Shown here in pieces: positions 34,237 through 43,821 of a stretch of DNA of 56,990 nucleotides. Position 1 is the first letter of the stretch, and every line of letters starts with the position of its first letter. The stretch lies in NCBI GenBank assembly GCA_944319935.1, contig CALUFM010000012.1:1-56990 (forward strand), written 5' to 3'. The position numbers were made by a program, and so were the translations under genes. The stretch comes from an uncultured Prevotella sp. Lineage in GTDB: Bacteria > Bacteroidota > Bacteroidia > Bacteroidales > Bacteroidaceae. The notes under the pieces are model-generated. The model saw nothing but the letters and a program-made list of their open reading frames with translations, did no database searches and had not been told where the DNA came from.

Positions 34237-35301
34237 ATGTGTCAGGAGATGAGATTTGTAAAAGTCCTTAGTTCTTTTTTGATGGCGATGTTTCTGACGG
34301 TGTCGCCGTGTCAGGCTTCAGTTATAATCACAGGCGGCGATTCGCTTTGCAGTCCGTCTGATAGTGTCAAGGCGCGTATCGTCAGGCGCGGGATAATCAT
34401 TGCGGGCGAGCCGCCGTGCGTCAGGGCGATGGAGCCTTTTAGCGGAACAAAGGCCCGGGCGGCGGAATATGCCCGCGTGGTGAATTCGTATAAGGCCGCG
34501 TTTGGCGACAGTGTGGCTGTATATTGCATGCCTGTCCCTACGGCGGTTGAGTTTTATTGTCCTGATACGGTCAGGGAAAAGACACGCAGGGAGCGTCCGG
34601 TTCTTGATGCGATGTTCAACAGTTTGGCGGCAGACGTTGTTCCCGTGGACATTTATGATGTTCTGAAAGAACATTCTGGTGAGAACATCTATTCACGCAC
34701 AGACCACCATTGGGCACCGCTTGGCGCGTATTACGCCGCAATGAAGTTTGCCGCTGCCGCGGAAGTCCCGTTCGCCGACTTGTCAACATACGACAAAAAG
34801 ATAGTCAGGAATTATGTTGGCAGCATGTATACGTTCACCAAGGACATCGCAGTAAAAAACTCACCAGAGGATTTTGTGTATTATGTTCCGCGCGGGGTTG
34901 ATTATTCCACAACGTTTATAAACTACAAGTTAGGACGCAATAACAAGGTTGTTGGCGAAAGCGAACCGCAGGAGCATGACTTCTTCATAAAATACCCAGA
35001 CGGCAGTAGGGGAGCTTACTGTACTTTCATGGGTGGAGATTCGCGCACGGTGAAGGTTGTAACGGGTGTAAAGAACGGACGCAGGTTGATGGTATTGAAG
35101 GACAGTTACGGAAACGCCGTATCCGGTTACTTGTTCCATTCGTTTGAAGAGATACACGTTCTCGACTTCAGGTATTTCACGAAAAGCGTGAGAGCATACG
35201 TAAAAGACAATGAGATAACAGATGTGCTTTTTGCCAACAACCTGACACACGCTTGCTCTTTGAACACGAGCAAGGCTTATGCGGAATTGTTGGCACGGTG
35301 A
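34237..35301 (+). CDS. DHHW family protein (AlgJ/AlgX-like), shortened N-terminus
   Basis: 354 residues with a signal peptide (about 1-27). The catalytic SGNH-like residues are Asp156-His157-His158-Trp159 (TDHHWAPLGAYYA) and the likely nucleophile Ser290 in LKDSYGN. It should receive an acyl group from the MBOAT protein and pass it to a glycan in the periplasm. Compared with the paralogue that follows, it lacks the leading segment with the RELKTFPEYS phrase, so it keeps only the catalytic half. It starts directly at the stop of the MBOAT gene. ATG 34249 is an alternative. Confidence 0.88.
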   Translation: MCQEMRFVKVLSSFLMAMFLTVSPCQASVIITGGDSLCSPSDSVKARIVRRGIIIAGEPPCVRAMEPFSGTKARAAEYARVVNSYKAAFGDSVAVYCMPVPTAVEFYCPDTVREKTRRERPVLDAMFNSLAADVVPVDIYDVLKEHSGENIYSRTDHHWAPLGAYYAAMKFAAAAEVPFADLSTYDKKIVRNYVGSMYTFTKDIAVKNSPEDFVYYVPRGVDYSTTFINYKLGRNNKVVGESEPQEHDFFIKYPDGSRGAYCTFMGGDSRTVKVVTGVKNGRRLMVLKDSYGNAVSGYLFHSFEEIHVLDFRYFTKSVRAYVKDNEITDVLFANNLTHACSLNTSKAYAELLAR

Positions 35302-35310
35302 CTTTAATTC

Positions 35311-36777
35311 ATGGACGTTATGCATAATAAGATATTTTCAATAGTTATCGTTGCGGTATTTCTTGCGTTCACAATCGTATTTGACACGTTGCCGAGAAGT
35401 ACCTACTCGGAATTGGAAAAGCGAGAGCTGAAAACATTTCCCGAATATTCGTTTGATAAGCTGAAGGATGGCAGCTTTATGGAGGAAATATCGTCATGGT
35501 TCAGCGACAGTGAGCCATACCGTGACCGTTTCATGGCGTTGAGCATGTACGTGAAAGACGGATTGGGGGTTGCGTTGTCAGATGACAACGTGAAGTTCCA
35601 TGCTTCTGATACTCCTGCTGGAGGTTCAGGAAATATGGGCGGCAACGAGTCGGGCGAATTGGCCATTGGTGAATACAAGAATGACTTGACGGCCGATGAG
35701 AACGCCAAGATAGCCAACGCTGGCATCATTGTTGTCGGTTCGGGTGACAACGTAAGGGCATTGATGGCTTTCGGTGGAGGTACGAAAGGAGGAGTGTCGT
35801 ATGCCAATGTGGCAAACGCTTACAAAAAAGCTTTTGGTTCAAAGGTCAATGTCTATTGCATGGTTATACCTACTGCGGTTGAGTTTTACTGTCCTGACAA
35901 GGCCAAGTCTTGCACCAGACCGCAACTTCCTGTCATAAAAAACATCTTCGCCCATTTGGACGACGGGGTAAAGCCTGTTGACATTTATACAACGTTGGGG
36001 CAGCATGCCGCCGAGGACATTTACCTGCGTACAGACCACCATTGGGCACCTTTGGGGGCGTATTATGCGGCGAAGAAGTTTGCCGAAGTGGCCAAAGTGC
36101 CGTTCCGCGACTTGTCACATTACACGAAGAAGACGGTAAAAAACTATGTAGGCAGCATGTATGGATATTCAAAGGACATATCGATAAAGAAAGCTCCTGA
36201 GGATTTTGTTTATTACGTGCCTAACGGTTTGAAGTACACTACGACCTACATTAATTACACGATAGACAAGAATTATCATGTGACGGGCGAGGGCAAGCCG
36301 TTCAAAAGTTCGTTCTTCTTCCACTTCAAGGATGGCAACGGCGGGGCTTACTGTACCTTCATGGGCAGCGATACAAGAATAACCGTGGTGAGAACTCCTG
36401 TAAAGAACGGGCGCAGGGTGATGGTCATAAAAGACAGTTTCGGCAATCCCATACCTGGGTTCTTGTTCTATTCGTTTGAAGAAGTGCATGTTATAGATTT
36501 CCGCTATTTCAAGAAGAACATGAAAGCCTATGTCAACAATAACAAGATAACTGACATCTTGTTCGCTTGCAACATCTTCAATGCTTACTCTGGCGTTGTC
36601 AGTCGCAACTGCACGCGCTTCCTGACGCAGGACGGCCGTATTGTTGTGCCAGCGGAGAAGACGGAAAGAAACGATGTGGCAGCCGACACTTTGAAAAAGG
36701 AAAAGCCTGTCAGGGATGTGCCTGTAAAGCATGAAGCCGTACTTACGGAGCGGAAAGACACTACGAGAAAGCGTTGA
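35311..36777 (+). CDS. DHHW family protein (AlgJ/AlgX-like), full length
   Basis: 488 residues. An N-terminal membrane anchor (about 7-24) precedes the usual DHHW opening (LEKRELKTFPEYSFDKL), a spacer rich in Gly/Asn (about 95-115), and the catalytic parts Asp242-His243-His244-Trp245 and Ser376 (IKDSFGN). The C-terminal 60 residues are charged and rich in Lys, Glu and Thr. It is clearly a paralogue of the previous gene: both share GSMY, PEDFVYYVP and NGRR blocks in the same order. It ends the first transcript of the island, since a new promoter follows. Confidence 0.88.
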   Translation: MDVMHNKIFSIVIVAVFLAFTIVFDTLPRSTYSELEKRELKTFPEYSFDKLKDGSFMEEISSWFSDSEPYRDRFMALSMYVKDGLGVALSDDNVKFHASDTPAGGSGNMGGNESGELAIGEYKNDLTADENAKIANAGIIVVGSGDNVRALMAFGGGTKGGVSYANVANAYKKAFGSKVNVYCMVIPTAVEFYCPDKAKSCTRPQLPVIKNIFAHLDDGVKPVDIYTTLGQHAAEDIYLRTDHHWAPLGAYYAAKKFAEVAKVPFRDLSHYTKKTVKNYVGSMYGYSKDISIKKAPEDFVYYVPNGLKYTTTYINYTIDKNYHVTGEGKPFKSSFFFHFKDGNGGAYCTFMGSDTRITVVRTPVKNGRRVMVIKDSFGNPIPGFLFYSFEEVHVIDFRYFKKNMKAYVNNNKITDILFACNIFNAYSGVVSRNCTRFLTQDGRIVVPAEKTERNDVAADTLKKEKPVRDVPVKHEAVLTERKDTTRKR

Positions 36778-36820
36778 GCGTGTTTTAACCAGGTATTAGA
36801 TTGATATTATGTAGTTTAGG

Positions 36821-36852
36821 TTTGTTTGGTAATAGTATAATTAGTAATTTTG
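36821..36852 (+). promoter_or_regulatory. Internal promoter of the O-acylation island
   Basis: TTTG (36821-36824), 20 bases, TAATTTTG (36845-36852), followed by C. It is an exact consensus match, 58 bases before the next ATG. Confidence 0.75.
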
Positions 36853-36910
36853 CAGCCAATTCCGGCAAATGCCTGATTTTGTGATGGCTGGGTAAAAAAT
36901 AGAGAGTAAA

Positions 36911-38287
36911 ATGATAGACGAAAAAGCCAAGGCTTTTATTATTTCAGGAACCGTGCTGGCAGCGTTGCTCCTGATGCACAACCTTCCGACTTTGTCTTTC
37001 GGGGATACCACTTTGCGTGATGTCAACATTTTGAGCGATGTCTTGCCCGAGGCGGTTGACAGTTCTGATATCCTCCGACGTCCTGACGCTGTTTTGGCGC
37101 AGAATGCCGACACCCTGAAATACGAGGAGTACAGACCCAAGGGGGTGACAATGATTGACGATTATTCCAACGACAAGGACGGCGGAATGAACCATTTTTA
37201 TAAAATGTTGTCAGAAACCAAGACCCTGAACCGTCCGGTCAGGATAGCGTATTACGGTGATTCTTTCATTGAAGGCGACATCCTTACCGCTGACATAAGG
37301 GAAATATTGCAGCAAAAGTTTGGCGGCAACGGCATTGGATGGGTGGATTGCCAGAATGGTACGAACAACTTCCGCCCCACATTGACATTGAAGTCGTCAG
37401 GCTTTGACGGCCATGTGGTGACAAAGAAACCGTTTGACCATACGCTTCAAGGCGTCAACCAAAAGTATTTTATAGCGTCTCCTGGCGCAACGTTGTCATA
37501 CACTGGTACGAGTTTCAGGAAAGGACCTTCGCATTGGCAGAAGGCCAAGCTGTTTTTCAAGTCTGACGGCAACGTAGGCTTGTCGGCGCGTATCAACGGC
37601 GGCGAGAGTGTTACAAAGTCTGCCGGCGCGGCTTCGGGCGTGCAGTGTGTCGAGTTTTCTGGTAACATGAATAAGATTGCTTTCACCGTGACAGACTGTC
37701 CTCCACGGACTGTTTTTTATGGCGCGGCGTTGGAGTCTGACCGTGGTGTTATTGTTGACAACCTCGGAGTGCGTGGCATCCCTGGATATTCTCTTGCCGA
37801 CATACCCGTAAACACGTTGAAGGGGTTTGCCAATTACCGCCCTTATGATTTGATAATAATACATTACGGCCTCAACGCTGTGGCAGGGAAAACGCCCAAA
37901 GGATTTCCCGAGCGGTACATAAAGAGGATGAAAAAGGTAATCGGCAACCTGCGCAAGGCTTATCCTGAGGCGTCAATCCTCGTCATGAGCGTGTCAGACA
38001 GAGACCAGCGTTCGGCTGACGGGATAAAGACAATAAGCTCGGTAAGGGACTTGTCAATTACGCAGCAGAATCTGGCGAACGAGTGCAAGGTGGCTTATTT
38101 CAACCTCTTTGACGCCATGGGCGGAGAGAACAGCATGAAAACTATGGTTGACAAAGGGCTTGCCAACAAGGATTACACCCATATCAATTTTGAGGGCGGC
38201 AAGTTCATTGCCGACAAAATCTGCAAGTCGCTGCTTGCTGGTTTGGAAAATTATAAAAGGAAGAAAGAGGCCGGAATAATCAACTAA
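36911..38287 (+). CDS. Membrane-anchored SGNH/GDSL hydrolase
   Basis: 458 residues. One N-terminal transmembrane helix (about 8-25) anchors it, with the body in the periplasm. The SGNH domain has block I YYGDSFIEGD (nucleophile Ser118), an inserted beta domain of about 150 residues, a block III-like HYGLNA (about 317-322) and block V DYTHINFEGG (Asp421, His424). The insertion resembles carbohydrate-binding jelly-roll inserts seen in peptidoglycan or polysaccharide O-acetylesterases. The next gene, an MBOAT, starts 4 bases later, so the two are a likely enzyme pair. Confidence 0.82.
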   Translation: MIDEKAKAFIISGTVLAALLLMHNLPTLSFGDTTLRDVNILSDVLPEAVDSSDILRRPDAVLAQNADTLKYEEYRPKGVTMIDDYSNDKDGGMNHFYKMLSETKTLNRPVRIAYYGDSFIEGDILTADIREILQQKFGGNGIGWVDCQNGTNNFRPTLTLKSSGFDGHVVTKKPFDHTLQGVNQKYFIASPGATLSYTGTSFRKGPSHWQKAKLFFKSDGNVGLSARINGGESVTKSAGAASGVQCVEFSGNMNKIAFTVTDCPPRTVFYGAALESDRGVIVDNLGVRGIPGYSLADIPVNTLKGFANYRPYDLIIIHYGLNAVAGKTPKGFPERYIKRMKKVIGNLRKAYPEASILVMSVSDRDQRSADGIKTISSVRDLSITQQNLANECKVAYFNLFDAMGGENSMKTMVDKGLANKDYTHINFEGGKFIADKICKSLLAGLENYKRKKEAGIIN

Positions 38288-38291
38288 GACG

Positions 38292-39794
38292 ATGAACTTT
38301 GACAATGTTTTCGCAAACCTGCAAAAGGTTCTGACGTATGACCCGAGCAGCCCGATAATATTCAGTTCGGGCTTGTTCCTGGTCCTGTTTGTATGTTTTT
38401 CCCTGATATATTACATGCTGCGCAACCGTGATACGGCGCGCATCCTGTTCGTGACGGCTTTCTCTTATTATTTTTATTATAAGAGCAGCGGCCTGTGTTT
38501 CCTGTTGCTGGCGGCTGTCACGGTCAGCGATTATGTCATAGCCCACTTTATATGGAAAGCCAAGACGGCAGGGTGGGACAGGCGGACGCCAAAGCTGTTG
38601 TTGGTGTTGAGTCTTGTCATTGACTTGGGCTTCCTGTTTTATTTCAAGTATACAAACTTCTTCGCGGGGATGATTGCCGACATCTTGGGCAACAACTTCC
38701 AGCCTTGGGACATATTCTTGCCGGTAGGCATAAGCTTCTTTACGTTCCAAAGCCTCAGCTATACGATAGATGTCTACCGTGGCCGTCTTCAGCCGCTTAC
38801 GCGCCTTATCGACTATGCTTTCTACATATCGTTCTTCCCGCAGCTCGTTGCCGGCCCCATTGTGAGGGCGAGCGACTTCGCCCCGCAGATACGGAGAAAG
38901 TTGAACGTGAGCGATTCCATGATAGCCCGGGGCGTGTTCATGATAGTGGTCGGCCTTTTCAAGAAAGCCGTGATAAGCGATTACATCAGCCTGAATTTCG
39001 TTGACCGCATATTTGAGAACCCATCGTTGTACACCGGGTTTGAGAACTTGTTGGGACTTTATGGCTACGCTTTGCAGATATATTGCGACTTCAGCGGTTA
39101 CAGCGACATGGCCATCGGCATCGCGCTGCTCCTTGGTTTCCATTTCCCTAAAAACTTCGACGCGCCGTTCAAGAGTTCCGGCATAGGCGAGTTTTGGCAC
39201 AGGTGGCATATCTCCTTGTCGTCATGGATAAAGGATTATGTCTACATCTTCTGGATGGGCGGCAACCGCAAGGGCAAGCGTCGCACGTATGTCAATCTTG
39301 TCAGCTCGATGCTGTTATGCGGCCTGTGGCATGGGGCGAGCCTCAATTTCGTGATATGGGGCGGCATCCACGGCCTTGCTGTGGCGGGGCAGAAGTTCCT
39401 GAGTGCGGAGGTGTTCAAGCATCCCAAGCATTACGTGTCAACAGGTTTCAGGAAGTATATGGGCATGTTCCTCACGTTCCAGTTTGTCGCTTTCATGTTC
39501 ATGATATTCCGCATGCCGACATGGCAGGGCGTAGGCGACATGTGTACCCAGATTTTCTGTAACTTCCATCCTGAGCTGATGCTGCAGGTTCTTGTGTCCT
39601 ACAAGTATGTCTTCCTGATTATCCTGTTCGGTTATGTTACTCATTTTGTACCCGACTCATGGTGCGACAAGGCCACGGTTATGCTGAAGAAAGGAGGCAT
39701 GTTGGTCCAGGTGTTCTTGATTCTTGCCGTCATCTATGTCGTGATGCAAGTTAAGAGCAGCGAGATACAGCCGTTTATTTATTTCCAATTTTAA
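38292..39794 (+). CDS. MBOAT family O-acyltransferase (AlgI-like), second copy
   Basis: 500 residues with about eleven membrane segments. MBOAT motifs are GEFWHRWHISLSSWIKDY with His306 and CGLWHGASLNFVIWG with the catalytic His347. It is only moderately similar to the first MBOAT of the island, so it probably has a different partner or acceptor rather than being a fresh duplicate. It has SGNH genes on both sides (4 bases upstream, 13 bases downstream) instead of DHHW partners. Confidence 0.92.
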   Translation: MNFDNVFANLQKVLTYDPSSPIIFSSGLFLVLFVCFSLIYYMLRNRDTARILFVTAFSYYFYYKSSGLCFLLLAAVTVSDYVIAHFIWKAKTAGWDRRTPKLLLVLSLVIDLGFLFYFKYTNFFAGMIADILGNNFQPWDIFLPVGISFFTFQSLSYTIDVYRGRLQPLTRLIDYAFYISFFPQLVAGPIVRASDFAPQIRRKLNVSDSMIARGVFMIVVGLFKKAVISDYISLNFVDRIFENPSLYTGFENLLGLYGYALQIYCDFSGYSDMAIGIALLLGFHFPKNFDAPFKSSGIGEFWHRWHISLSSWIKDYVYIFWMGGNRKGKRRTYVNLVSSMLLCGLWHGASLNFVIWGGIHGLAVAGQKFLSAEVFKHPKHYVSTGFRKYMGMFLTFQFVAFMFMIFRMPTWQGVGDMCTQIFCNFHPELMLQVLVSYKYVFLIILFGYVTHFVPDSWCDKATVMLKKGGMLVQVFLILAVIYVVMQVKSSEIQPFIYFQF

Positions 39795-39807
39795 TTGAGT
39801 TTACGTT

Positions 39808-40503
39808 ATGTTACATCAGATTTGTTCATGTGTAGCTGTGGCGTTGATGCCTTTGTTCACGTTGTCGTCACAGCATGTGACGTACAAGTTCACGCGCCAC
39901 TACAATGAGAAAGTGGTTGAGTTTGAGGCGAGAAGGGACATTGACGCCAACACGATAGTTATGTTGGGCGACAGCCACACCGAGCTGGGCAAGGACTGGA
40001 GCGCACGTCTCGGCGTGCCCAATGTGGTGAATTACGGCATTATAGGCGACAACACGGAAGGGGTAATCCACCGCCTGTGCCAAATCACTCCGCATCATCC
40101 CAAGGCCATCTTCCTGCTTATCGGCGCGAACAACGTGACAAAGCACGTCACGGCCGAGCAGGTTTTTGAAGGCTGCAAGGCCATTATCGACTCCATCAGG
40201 TCGCAAACGCCCACGACCAAGCTTTACGTCCAGAGCCTGTTCCCGATAAACGAGCGTTTCCGCAGGTGGAAGCCATTGGTGGGGCAGACTGACAAAATAC
40301 CGCAAATCAACGCGCTCCTGGCAGCTTACTGCCGCGACAAGGGCGTCGTGTACATCGACATGTTCAGCCGCCTGAAGATGGGGCGCACCAACATTCTGCG
40401 CAAAGACCTTACCGCCGACGGCCTGCACCTGTCGCCCTTGGGCTACGGGGTATGGGAAAGGGAGTTGAGGAAATATGTGGCAACCGAAGTGGCGGAGCGT
40501 TGA
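39808..40503 (+). CDS. Secreted SGNH/GDSL hydrolase
   Basis: 231 residues with a signal peptide (to about residue 21). Block I is VMLGDSHTELGKDW (nucleophile Ser56), block II a conserved Gly/Asn region, block III LIGANNVTKH, and block V DGLHLSPLGY (Asp204, His207). The compact single domain matches the platelet-activating-factor acetylhydrolase-like SGNH group. It may remove acyl groups that the MBOAT protein added, or act as the final transferase. It is the last gene of the island. Confidence 0.85.
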   Translation: MLHQICSCVAVALMPLFTLSSQHVTYKFTRHYNEKVVEFEARRDIDANTIVMLGDSHTELGKDWSARLGVPNVVNYGIIGDNTEGVIHRLCQITPHHPKAIFLLIGANNVTKHVTAEQVFEGCKAIIDSIRSQTPTTKLYVQSLFPINERFRRWKPLVGQTDKIPQINALLAAYCRDKGVVYIDMFSRLKMGRTNILRKDLTADGLHLSPLGYGVWERELRKYVATEVAER

Positions 40504-40733
40504 CAGCTTGTCGCATGCGTGTGCGCAATGTGTCGGGGCGTTTGTTTGGCGTAAAGGTGTTTTCGCTGACATTTTGATTTATGGTGACGCCGTGTAACCG
40601 CGTTTCTCACCGGCAAAAGTCTTGCGGCCCGGAAATACGCCTGTCTGTAGTGTGCAAACGTAAGTGCCAGGGAACAAGGGTGTTGCGCCAGTTCTCCTTG
40701 CGCTTGTGCAACAATAATGCTTGTTTTTGTCCA

Positions 40734-40760
40734 TTTTGGCGGTTAAAACAACCGCCAAAA
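40734..40760. other. Perfect 11-bp hairpin
   Basis: TTTTGGCGGTT (40734-40744) pairs with 40750-40760 around AAAAC. No T-run follows. It lies 230 bases after the last island gene. Confidence 0.55.
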
Positions 40761-40803
40761 GCCGTTAATCGAGTAAGTAAAGGTCGTCTATACGGCCATA
40801 TTC

Positions 40804-40837
40804 AGCCGCGTCTTGCAGTGCAAGATGCGGCTTTTTG
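40804..40837 (+). terminator. Terminator-like hairpin
   Basis: AGCCGCGTCTTGCA (40804-40817) pairs with 40819-40832, with one G-T wobble. The innermost pairs cannot form because the loop is short. TTTTTG follows (CTTTTTGTG). The TCTTGCAGTGCAAGA core resembles a single unit of the GGCC palindrome family. Confidence 0.6.
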
Positions 40838-41215
40838 TGTAATGTTATGTGGCTTGTCAGGCCTTGCTTGGTTGTCTGTCGGCATGTGTTTTGGCTGTGA
40901 AGGCCGTGCCGGCATCCTGTTTCAGCGTTTTCAGTGTAAGTTTTTGATTTGACACATTGTCATGCGTAACGGCCTGTATGCTTTCATCTTGGATTATGCC
41001 GCCATCGGTTCTCCGGCACCGTTTTTGGCTATGCAGGCTCTTGACGTGGCGGACTCAAGCCCATGCCGCATGGCTGACTGCTGACAATTCTGTCAGTCGT
41101 GTCGTGCCAAAACTGTCAGTATGGCCTTTGGCACGCTTTTCGCTATGAGGATGGCGGATGCGCCTGACAGGCGCAGACAAAACAGAACGTATAAACATTA
41201 AAAACAATAAGAATT

Positions 41216-41488
41216 ATGAACATTAAACCATTGGCAGACAGAGTGCTGGTACAGCCCGCACCAGCAGAAGAGAAAATCGGTGGTATCATCATTCCTGATA
41301 CGGCTAAGGAAAAACCTTTGCACGGCAAGGTGATAGCCACAGGCAAGGGTACGAAAGACGAAGAAATGGTATTGAAGGCCGGCGACGAAGTGCTGTACGG
41401 CAAGTATTCAGGCACGGAACTTGAGTTTGAAGGCGAAAAATACCTGATGATGCGTCAGAGCGACGTACTCGCTGTCATTGAAAAATAA
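41216..41488 (+). CDS. groES: Co-chaperonin GroES
   Basis: 90 residues, normal length. It starts [20 protein letters not shown] and has the mobile loop around [17 protein letters not shown] (19-35), which contacts GroEL. It caps the GroEL ring to make the folding chamber. It is followed by groEL after 134 bases, a larger gap than usual, filled by a word-repeat hairpin. Confidence 0.97.
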   Translation: MNIKPLADRVLVQPAPAEEKIGGIIIPDTAKEKPLHGKVIATGKGTKDEEMVLKAGDEVLYGKYSGTELEFEGEKYLMMRQSDVLAVIEK

Positions 41489-43251
<1,763 letters not shown>

Positions 43252-43271
43252 TTTTGTAAACTATAGATAAC

Positions 43272-43308
43272 AAAAAGGGGGAATGAGACTGTTTCGTTCC
43301 CCCTTTTT
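43272..43308 (+). terminator. Rho-independent terminator of groESL
   Basis: AAAAAGGGGGAA (43272-43283) pairs perfectly with TTCCCCCTTTTT (43297-43308) around 13 bases. Confidence 0.9.
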
Positions 43309-43350
43309 AGTGTTTTTAATGTATTTGTGACGATTTTTTGACTGAAAAAT

Positions 43351-43381
43351 TTTGAAGACTTGTGCAAATGTAATATTTTTG
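43351..43381 (+). promoter_or_regulatory. Promoter of a candidate small RNA
   Basis: TTTG (43351-43354), 19 bases, TATTTTTG (43374-43381), followed by C. It lies after the groEL terminator and 95 bases before another strong terminator. Confidence 0.65.
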
Positions 43382-43387
43382 CAGCGA

Positions 43388-43512
43388 AAGATTGATACAT
43401 GATGGAGATAAATCCTAAAGTATATATTTTTTTGATTTGTTTTAGTAGATTAGTTTTTAAGTAGTTTGTTTTTTGAAAATCGCTTGTCGTGACGACATGC
43501 GATTTTTTTTGT
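43388..43512 (+). ncRNA. Candidate small RNA, or leader with a tiny ORF
   Basis: A complete promoter (43351-43381) and a strong intrinsic terminator (43476-43512) bracket about 125 bases that hold no ordinary gene. The RNA is A/U-rich with a GC-containing 3' hairpin, a normal sRNA layout. It also contains a 21-codon open frame (43399-43464, starting ATGATGGAG) whose product would be mostly hydrophobic, so a small membrane peptide is an alternative. I know of no Rfam family it matches. Confidence 0.5.
43476..43512 (+). terminator. Terminator of the candidate small RNA
   Basis: AAAATCGC-T-TGTCG (43476-43489) pairs with CGACA-T-GCGATTTT (43493-43506), interrupted by one T-T mismatch and closed by the loop TGA. 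A run of eight T's overlaps its 3' end. Confidence 0.85.
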
Positions 43513-43567
43513 TTGCGTATATGTGAAAATATGAAAGGCATAATTTCATATTGTTGTTGATTTTGAT

Positions 43568-43575
43568 TACCTTTG
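43568..43575 (+). promoter_or_regulatory. -7 box of the recycling operon
   Basis: TACCTTTG followed by C, 48 bases before the ATG at 43624. A transcript from here would start after 43575, which excludes any upstream start codon. Confidence 0.65.
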
Positions 43576-43623
43576 CCCTCGACTAATTTAATATCGCGTC
43601 TTTGTGTCAAGACGGCTTTTCTT

Positions 43624-43818
43624 ATGGATGCAAATAAGTATAAGATAAAGAAGTGGCAGTGGGCTTTGTATATAATAGTGTCCGCTGGCTTGCTTTTGAT
43701 TACCGAGTCATGGCTTATGTCCCTCGGGATAATGTTGCTGCTCATACTCCTTGACAGGATAGTGGCCGAGTATGAAAGGAAGAAGCGCGGCGGTGACGAA
43801 GAAGACATATTATTGTGA
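43624..43818 (+). CDS. Small membrane protein, unknown
   Basis: 64 residues. A basic N-terminus (MDANKYKIKKWQ) is followed by two closely spaced hydrophobic helices (about 13-28 and 30-46), and it ends with a charged tail (AEYERKKRGGDEEDILL). I do not recognise a family. It is the first gene after the promoter at 43568, and the kinase-RapZ fusion starts 3 bases after its stop, so the two are co-translated. It could anchor or regulate its neighbour at the membrane, but this is speculation. Confidence 0.65.
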   Translation: MDANKYKIKKWQWALYIIVSAGLLLITESWLMSLGIMLLLILLDRIVAEYERKKRGGDEEDILL

Positions 43819-43821
43819 CGT

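Larger units (their letters stand above)
40504..41215. other. 712-base gap without a recognisable gene
   Basis: Apart from two hairpins (40734-40760 and 40804-40837) I see no gene, promoter box or repeat cluster that I can support. Short open frames in it have no start or composition that looks coding. The groES promoter must lie in its 3' part, but no TAnnTTTG box is visible there, which may mean a heat-shock sigma factor or a diverged box. Confidence 0.5.

Noticed and set aside
40957..41148. A 63-codon frame before groES
   Set aside because: It has no plausible start context or family, overlaps nothing conserved, and has ordinary non-coding composition.
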